Origin: Candidatus Pelagibacter sp. RS40
Lineage (GTDB): Bacteria; Pseudomonadota; Alphaproteobacteria; Pelagibacterales; Pelagibacteraceae
Assembly: GCF_002101295.1 (NCBI RefSeq)
Contig: NZ_CP020778.1
Location: 496,001-560,000 of the forward strand
Reading direction: 5' to 3'
DNA length: 64,000 bases
A model generated the notes under the pieces. The model was given only the letters and a program-made list of their open reading frames with translations. It was not told where the DNA came from and did no database searches. Each line of letters opens with the position of its first letter. The first letter of the stretch is position 1. This document shows positions 59,217-64,000 of this stretch, one piece after another. Position numbers and translations under genes: made by a program.

Positions 59217-60251
59217 ATGAATTACAAAAAATTAGGAAATACTGACCTTAAAGTAAGCACAATTTGTCTCGGTACAATGACCTGGGGAGAACAAAATACT
59301 GAAGCGGAAGCCTTTGAACAGATGAATTTTGCATTAAATGAGGGTGTAAACTTTTGGGACACAGCTGAACTTTATGCAGTTCCTCCAAAAAAGGAAACTT
59401 ACGGTCATACAGAAAAAATCATAGGCAATTGGTTAAAAAAAAACGGAAAAAGAGAAGATATTATTTTAGCAACAAAAGTTGCTGGACCATCTAGGGATTA
59501 CTTAAGAAAAGGTGAAAATAGTTTTGTAGGTAAAAATTTAGAAAATGCGCTTAATCATAGTCTTAAAAGATTGAACACTGACTATGTAGACTTGTATCAA
59601 CTGCATTGGCCAGAAAGAAATGTCAATAACTTTGGAAGATTGGGTTATGAACATAAAGAAAATGAATGGAATCAATTCGAAGATGTTCTTAATGAGTTAA
59701 AAAAATATGTTGATAAGGGTAAAATTAGATATGTAGGGCTATCAAATGAAACTCCTTGGGGAGTGATGAATTATATTAAACTTTCTAAAGATAAAAATTT
59801 ACCAAGAATGATGTCTATTCAAAATCCCTATAGTTTGCTGAATAGATCTTATGAAGTCGGACTTGCAGAGGTGTCTATAAGAGAACAGATAGGATGTCTT
59901 TCCTATTCACCTTTGGCAAGTGGATATTTGTCAGGCAAATATAGAAATGGAGAATTGCCAAGGGGCTCGAGAATGGAAAGAGATTATGATTTTTGGACCA
60001 GATATAGAAAGCCCAATACTGAAAAAGCAGTAGAGGAATATTTCAAAATAAGTGAAAAATATGGTCTAGATATGAGTCAAATGTCCATTAAATTTTGTGA
60101 GGAGCAAGAATTTATGACTAGCGTGATCATAGGTGCAACAACCATGGATCAGTTGAAAACTAATATAGAAAGTGTAAAAGTCAAATTAGATCAAGAAGTA
60201 ATAAATGCAATTAATAATGTTCAAAAAATTTTTCCAAATCCATGTCCGTAA
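59217..60251 (+). CDS. NADP-dependent aldo-keto reductase (Tas-like)
   Basis: Cytoplasmic aldehyde or ketone reductase of 344 residues. The TIM-barrel motifs are LGNTDLKVSTICLGTMTWGEQ at the N-terminus (key L-G, T-M-T-W-G), the catalytic Asp and Tyr in FWDTAELYAVPP (about D52 and Y57), a Lys in ILATKVAGPSR, and YVDLYQLHWPER with the His. SPLASGYLSGKYRNG follows. The Tas/YajO group is the closest visible relative; the natural substrate is unknown. Its stop region overlaps the next gene by 10 bp. Confidence 0.9.
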   Translation: MNYKKLGNTDLKVSTICLGTMTWGEQNTEAEAFEQMNFALNEGVNFWDTAELYAVPPKKETYGHTEKIIGNWLKKNGKREDIILATKVAGPSRDYLRKGENSFVGKNLENALNHSLKRLNTDYVDLYQLHWPERNVNNFGRLGYEHKENEWNQFEDVLNELKKYVDKGKIRYVGLSNETPWGVMNYIKLSKDKNLPRMMSIQNPYSLLNRSYEVGLAEVSIREQIGCLSYSPLASGYLSGKYRNGELPRGSRMERDYDFWTRYRKPNTEKAVEEYFKISEKYGLDMSQMSIKFCEEQEFMTSVIIGATTMDQLKTNIESVKVKLDQEVINAINNVQKIFPNPCP

Positions 60252-60742
60252 TTAGATACTCAATTATTTTTTTATTTTTAACATTTTCATCAGGCTTTGC
60301 TGAAGAAGTTAAAAAAATTGGAAAGTTTAAAGACTGGGAAGTAATTCAAGTATTAGATACAAGTGGAAAAATTTGTTTTGCTCAATCTAAACCTGTTTTA
60401 CAATCTCCAAAAAAGGGAGATAGAGAGGCAAGATTATTTGTTACATTTAGGCCAACTGATAAAATTTCAGACGAGGTGAGCACTACATCAGGTTACGAAT
60501 ATAATAGTCAAAATTCAATAATAGCATCATCTGGAAAATCTAAATATAAATTTGATATTGCGCAGGAAGACTTTGCGTGGATTTCAAGCAGTAAAATAGA
60601 AAAAAGAATTATAAAAAGAATGAAAAAAGCGTCAAGAATAATGGTTACTGCATATAATAAATCAGGATCTCAAACAATTGATCATTATTCTTTGATGGGT
60701 TTTACTAAAGCATACAATTCAGCAAAAAAAAATTGCACATAA
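60242..60742 (+). CDS. IalB-family secreted protein
   Basis: A 166-residue exported protein with a signal peptide (about residues 1-20, SVIRYSIIFLFLTFSSGFA). The mature part starts GKFKDWEVIQ and continues KICFAQSKPVLQSP and EARLFVTFRPTD, matching the invasion-associated locus B family. This family is common in free-living alphaproteobacteria despite its name, and its function is unclear. Two cysteines, in KICFAQ and at the C-terminal NCT, may form a disulfide. It overlaps the reductase gene by 10 bp and precedes argG by 4 bp. Confidence 0.8.
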   Translation: MSVIRYSIIFLFLTFSSGFAEEVKKIGKFKDWEVIQVLDTSGKICFAQSKPVLQSPKKGDREARLFVTFRPTDKISDEVSTTSGYEYNSQNSIIASSGKSKYKFDIAQEDFAWISSSKIEKRIIKRMKKASRIMVTAYNKSGSQTIDHYSLMGFTKAYNSAKKNCT

Positions 60743-60746
60743 AATC

Positions 60747-61931
60747 ATGAAGTCAAAAAAAAGAATAGTGCTCGCCTATTCTGGAGGGTTAGATACTTCT
60801 ATAATTTTAAAGTGGCTTCAAGAGAATTATGATGCAGAAGTAATATGCTACACTGCCGATATTGGCCAAGAGATAAATAAAAATAAAATTATTAAAAATG
60901 CAAAAAAACTTGGTGTAAAAAAGATAATAATAAATGATCTAAAAGATATTTTTGTAAAAGAATACATTTACCCAATGATTAGAGGACATGCAATTTATGA
61001 AGGTGTCTATTTACTTGGTACATCAATTGCACGCCCCTTAATTGCTAAAGACCAAATAAGAGTTGCTAAGAAATTTAAAGCTTATGCTGTTTCGCATGGA
61101 TCGACTGGAAAAGGCAACGATCAAATAAGGTTTGAATTAGGTTATCATTATTTTGGTTCAAATATAAAAATTATTGCTCCATGGAGAATTTGGAAATTAA
61201 AATCAAGAACTGACTTAATTAATTACGCAAAAAAATACAATATTCCAATTCCAAATGATAAAAAAGGAGAACCACCTTTTTCTGTGGATGATAATTTATT
61301 TCATACCTCGACAGAGGGAAAGGTCTTGGAGAACCCTAGAAATTCAGCTCCAGAATTTATTTTTCAAAGAACTGTTTCACCTGAAAAAGCACCAAATAGA
61401 CCAACTTATGTTACTATAAATTTTAAAAATGGTGATCCTTTTGGAATTAATGGAAAAAAAATGTCACCCGCTAAATTACTGTCAAAACTTAATAATTTCG
61501 CTGGTAATAATGGAATTGGAAGGGTTGACTTAGTTGAGAATAGATTTTTAGGCATCAAATCTAGAGGTGTATACGAAACACCTGGTGGAACTCTTTTAAT
61601 TAATGCACATAGAGCAATTGAGTCTGTTACTTTAGATAAAGCAACCATGCATAAGAAAGATCGAATAATGTCTAGATATGCAGAATTGATTTATAATGGT
61701 TACTGGTATTCAAAAGAAAGATTTAAACTTCAGAAAATTGTTGATTTAAAAAGAAGTAAAGTTAATGGCGCAGTCAAGCTTAAATTATATAAAGGGAATA
61801 TTACAATTCAATCAAGAGTTACTAATAGTAGTGCATATTCAATGAAGAAAGTTTCATTTGAGGAGAACAAGTCATTTAATAAATCTAATGTTGAGAGATT
61901 TATCAATTTTCACAAAAAAAAGCTTCGTTAA
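60747..61931 (+). CDS. argG: Argininosuccinate synthase
   Basis: Joins citrulline and aspartate with ATP in arginine synthesis. The 394-residue protein has the PP-loop VLAYSGGLDTSIILKWL (residues 8-24), YLLGTSIARPLIAK (about 88-101), and AVSHGSTGKGNDQIRFEL with the citrulline and aspartate contacts near residue 114. SVDDNLFHTSTEGKVLE follows. The C-terminal half has LVENRFLGIKSRGVYETPGG. All motifs expected for activity are present. Confidence 0.97.
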   Translation: MKSKKRIVLAYSGGLDTSIILKWLQENYDAEVICYTADIGQEINKNKIIKNAKKLGVKKIIINDLKDIFVKEYIYPMIRGHAIYEGVYLLGTSIARPLIAKDQIRVAKKFKAYAVSHGSTGKGNDQIRFELGYHYFGSNIKIIAPWRIWKLKSRTDLINYAKKYNIPIPNDKKGEPPFSVDDNLFHTSTEGKVLENPRNSAPEFIFQRTVSPEKAPNRPTYVTINFKNGDPFGINGKKMSPAKLLSKLNNFAGNNGIGRVDLVENRFLGIKSRGVYETPGGTLLINAHRAIESVTLDKATMHKKDRIMSRYAELIYNGYWYSKERFKLQKIVDLKRSKVNGAVKLKLYKGNITIQSRVTNSSAYSMKKVSFEENKSFNKSNVERFINFHKKKLR

Positions 61932-61991
61932 CTGTAAAGTTTAGGGCAAATTAGCATTTGTTTAAATTATAAAAAATTATATCTTTGAAAT

Positions 61992-62450
61992 ATGGAATCA
62001 ATTAAAAATTGGATGAAAGATGCTGCAAATATTTTATTTGATGATAGCAAAAATGATCTACGTGCACTTCCTAAAACAGTAAGACTACAAATTTTATTAG
62101 TTTTAAGTTTTATTTGGACTACAGTTTTTAGTTTATATGTTTTTTCATATACAACTTTTGCATTTGGGTGGGCTGGTCTTTTTTTAGCTCATATAGGATT
62201 AATATTTGCTGTCTACATGACTTTTAAACAATTCCATAAAGCAGAAGCAAAATCCGCAAGTGTTTTTCAAACAAAAAATTTTGACCCTTTTAAAATAATG
62301 GTAATTGTTTTTGTAATAGTATTTATTTTTATTTTTTCAAAAGGTATTGAAGTTTTAACTAGTCCGAATCCAAATTCTTACTCAATTCCATATGATGGTC
62401 CTTTAAAATCAGCGTTTGAAAAATGGCTACCATTTACTAAAGGTAAATAA
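61992..62450 (+). CDS. Membrane protein of unknown function
   Basis: A 152-residue protein with three predicted membrane helices (about 32-52, 55-76 and 99-117) and a charged N-terminus. I do not recognise a family. The segment SLYVFSYTTFAFGWAGLFLAH lies across the first two helices. A basic, short C-terminal stretch after the third helix contains SPNPNSYSIPYDGP. Its TAA overlaps the ATG of the psiE-like gene by one base, so the two are translationally coupled and probably work together. A 60-bp spacer separates it from argG. Confidence 0.72.
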   Translation: MESIKNWMKDAANILFDDSKNDLRALPKTVRLQILLVLSFIWTTVFSLYVFSYTTFAFGWAGLFLAHIGLIFAVYMTFKQFHKAEAKSASVFQTKNFDPFKIMVIVFVIVFIFIFSKGIEVLTSPNPNSYSIPYDGPLKSAFEKWLPFTKGK

Positions 62451-62830
62451 TGGACAATATTACAAAAAACTTACAATTAGCTTTAATGTGTATTATTTTA
62501 GTGAGCACAGTTATTGCTGTTGGCATAGAAATTAAAAATATGTTCACCAATCAGTTGGTAACATTAGCTGATTTACTTTTAATGTTTCTTTACTTAGAGG
62601 TGCTAGCTATGGTTAGAGTTTTTTGGAACCAGCAGTCTATTAGTATTACACTTCCATTGCTTATTGCGATAACGGCTCTTGCCCGATTTATTATTTTACA
62701 AGGTAAGGAGATGGATCCTACTGCACTTGTTTACGAAGCAGTTGCAATTTTGTTAATTGCTGGAGCAATTGTTGTTTTAAGGTTGAGACACAGTGATAAA
62801 TTAGGTCTAAAGAAAAAAAAATCGAAATAA
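62450..62830 (+). CDS. psiE: PsiE-family phosphate-starvation-inducible membrane protein
   Basis: A 126-residue protein with four predicted helices. LADLLLMFLYLEVLAMVRVFW near residues 40-60 (key D, F, E and R) and ITALARFIILQGKEMDPT near residue 80 match the PsiE family. In E. coli psiE is induced by phosphate starvation and its function is unknown. The coupled partner upstream is a three-helix protein not usually linked with PsiE. No pho box is evident upstream of the pair. Confidence 0.78.
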   Translation: MDNITKNLQLALMCIILVSTVIAVGIEIKNMFTNQLVTLADLLLMFLYLEVLAMVRVFWNQQSISITLPLLIAITALARFIILQGKEMDPTALVYEAVAILLIAGAIVVLRLRHSDKLGLKKKKSK

Positions 62831-62839
62831 TTAAAAGCA

Positions 62840-63976
62840 ATGTTTGAAGCTTCAAGGGCTAAGGCCATAAATCAATTAGATAATTTTGTTGAAAATAATC
62901 TTTCAGAATATTCTAGACTAAGAAATTTTGATTTTGGACCTGAAAAGAGGTTAAATGTGTCTTGTTTATCACCATATATAACTCATGGGATAATTAATGA
63001 AAAAGAAGTGATACAAAAATCACTAAGTAAGTTTTCTTTCTCAAAAAATGAAAAATTTATTCAGGAAGTTTTATGGCGAACATATTGGAAAGGTTGGTTA
63101 GAATTAAGACCTAATGTTTGGACAGATTATCTTCTAGAATTAGATAAGATAAAAAAAGAATTTCAAAATAATCAAGATTATCTGTCTGCAATTGATGGAA
63201 AAACAAATATAGATTGCTTCAATGAATGGGTAAACGAGCTTAAAGAGAATAATTATTTACATAATCACACAAGAATGTGGTTCGCTAGTATTTGGATTTT
63301 TACTTTAGAATTACCTTGGCAATTAGGTGCGGAATTTTTTATGCAACATCTTTTTGATGGAGATGCTGCTTCAAATACACTTGGATGGAGATGGGTTGCG
63401 GGTATTCAAACTCAAGGTAAACATTACTTAGCGAGTGAATGGAATATTAAAAAATTTACTAACAATAGATTTCAAAAAGTTAAATTAAATGAAAATGCTC
63501 CTCCAAAAGTATCTGAAAAATCTTATAATGTAGTAAAACAAAATTTTACTAACCCACAAAATTTTGAAGAAAAAAACCTGTTGGTTTTTGAAAATAATCT
63601 CTCATTCGAAATTACTGACTTTAAAGATAAACACTTTAAGAAAATTTACTTAGTTTCTAATAAAAATAATAATAGATCTATAAAGCTTAGTGAGAAATTA
63701 TTGAAATTTAAATCTCAGTTAATTGAGGATCAAGAAAAAAGATTAAAAGATCAATCTATTGATTGTGAAATTATTAACATTAGTGAAATAACAAATGTTG
63801 AAAATTGTTGTGGTTTATATCCAACAATAGGTGAGAATTTAGATTTTTTAAATTCGAATAATTTAGGAATTCATTTCTTATATAGAAATATTGATCAAAA
63901 CGCATGGAAATATTGTAACAAAGGATTTTTTAATTTTAAAAAATATATTCCCAAGATTATAGAGCATATTTTGTAA
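62840..63976 (+). CDS. Photolyase/cryptochrome FAD-domain protein with displaced alpha/beta domain
   Basis: A 378-residue protein. Residues 1 to about 235 match the FAD-binding helical domain of photolyases: LNVSCLSPYITHG (38-50), QEVLWRTYWKGW (75-86), YLHNHTRMWFASIW (139-152) and LFDGDAASNTLGWRW (171-185). N179 corresponds to the Asn near flavin N5. The usual N-terminal alpha/beta antenna domain (about 180 residues before LSPY) is missing. Residues 245-378 instead look like an alpha/beta fold with strands LLVFEN, KIYLVS, CEIINI and GIHFLYR, and a helix resembling the photolyase region before the Rossmann strand. Activity as DNA repair enzyme or light sensor is open. Confidence 0.8.
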   Translation: MFEASRAKAINQLDNFVENNLSEYSRLRNFDFGPEKRLNVSCLSPYITHGIINEKEVIQKSLSKFSFSKNEKFIQEVLWRTYWKGWLELRPNVWTDYLLELDKIKKEFQNNQDYLSAIDGKTNIDCFNEWVNELKENNYLHNHTRMWFASIWIFTLELPWQLGAEFFMQHLFDGDAASNTLGWRWVAGIQTQGKHYLASEWNIKKFTNNRFQKVKLNENAPPKVSEKSYNVVKQNFTNPQNFEEKNLLVFENNLSFEITDFKDKHFKKIYLVSNKNNNRSIKLSEKLLKFKSQLIEDQEKRLKDQSIDCEIINISEITNVENCCGLYPTIGENLDFLNSNNLGIHFLYRNIDQNAWKYCNKGFFNFKKYIPKIIEHIL

Positions 63977-64000
63977 TAAAAATTTTATGTGATATAAATT

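Overview
The window looks like a piece of a SAR11-type (Pelagibacterales) alphaproteobacterial chromosome. The DNA is very AT-rich, spacers are mostly 0-60 bp, and many neighbouring genes overlap. The gene content also fits: dimethylsulfoniopropionate (DMSP) demethylation genes, a glycolate oxidase cluster, a TRAP transporter, a complete sdh-mdh-suc cluster and alphaproteobacterial families such as DUF2794, IalB and CcmD. I see no tRNA, rRNA, CRISPR, insertion sequence or phage gene, and no gene-free stretch above about 170 bp.

Layout. Positions 1-3760 (+) carry proB (3' end), proA, nadD, rsfS, ctpA and rppH. From about 3753 to 35931 nearly everything lies on the minus strand with almost no spacing. 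In transcription order this is ffh, rpsP, trmD, rplS, leuC, leuD, leuB, dmdC, dmdB, dmdA, asd, sdhC, sdhD, sdhA, sdhB, mmsA, mdh, sucC, sucD, sucA, sucB, lpd, priA and the F1 ATP synthase genes atpH-A-G-D-C. A GC-rich structured leader RNA precedes ffh, and dapF and ftsY diverge from it. Positions 37816-40120 hold a secreted protein of unknown function, an alpha/beta hydrolase and an EamA transporter. Positions 40177-44856 hold a TRAP transporter (dctP, dctQ, dctM), an amidase and an unlisted 58-residue membrane protein. Positions 44983-52285 form a 2-hydroxyacid cluster: FMN oxidase, aminotransferase, glcD, glcE, glcF and a D-2-hydroxyacid dehydrogenase. A PagL-like outer-membrane protein and ccmC-D-E-F-G-H follow to 56931. 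The remainder holds hspQ, yciB, DUF2794, a Bax-inhibitor-1 family protein, an aldo-keto reductase, an IalB-family protein, argG, two membrane proteins and an unusual photolyase-family protein.

How it fits together. DMSP is demethylated by DmdA and its product passed to DmdB and DmdC. Glycolate and related 2-hydroxyacids are oxidised to 2-oxoacids next to an aminotransferase. Propanoyl-CoA or acetyl-CoA from MmsA, and succinyl-CoA, enter the TCA enzymes, and the F1 ATP synthase lies at the end of the same long directional run.

Main points for a second look: both heme b axial histidines appear to be missing from the succinate dehydrogenase anchors; a four-helix leader RNA precedes ffh; a stem-loop abuts the dmdA start codon; a photolyase-family protein seems to carry its alpha/beta domain at the wrong end; a PagL-like protein lacks the expected catalytic Glu; and ribosomal proteins L19 and S16 both carry long charged tails.
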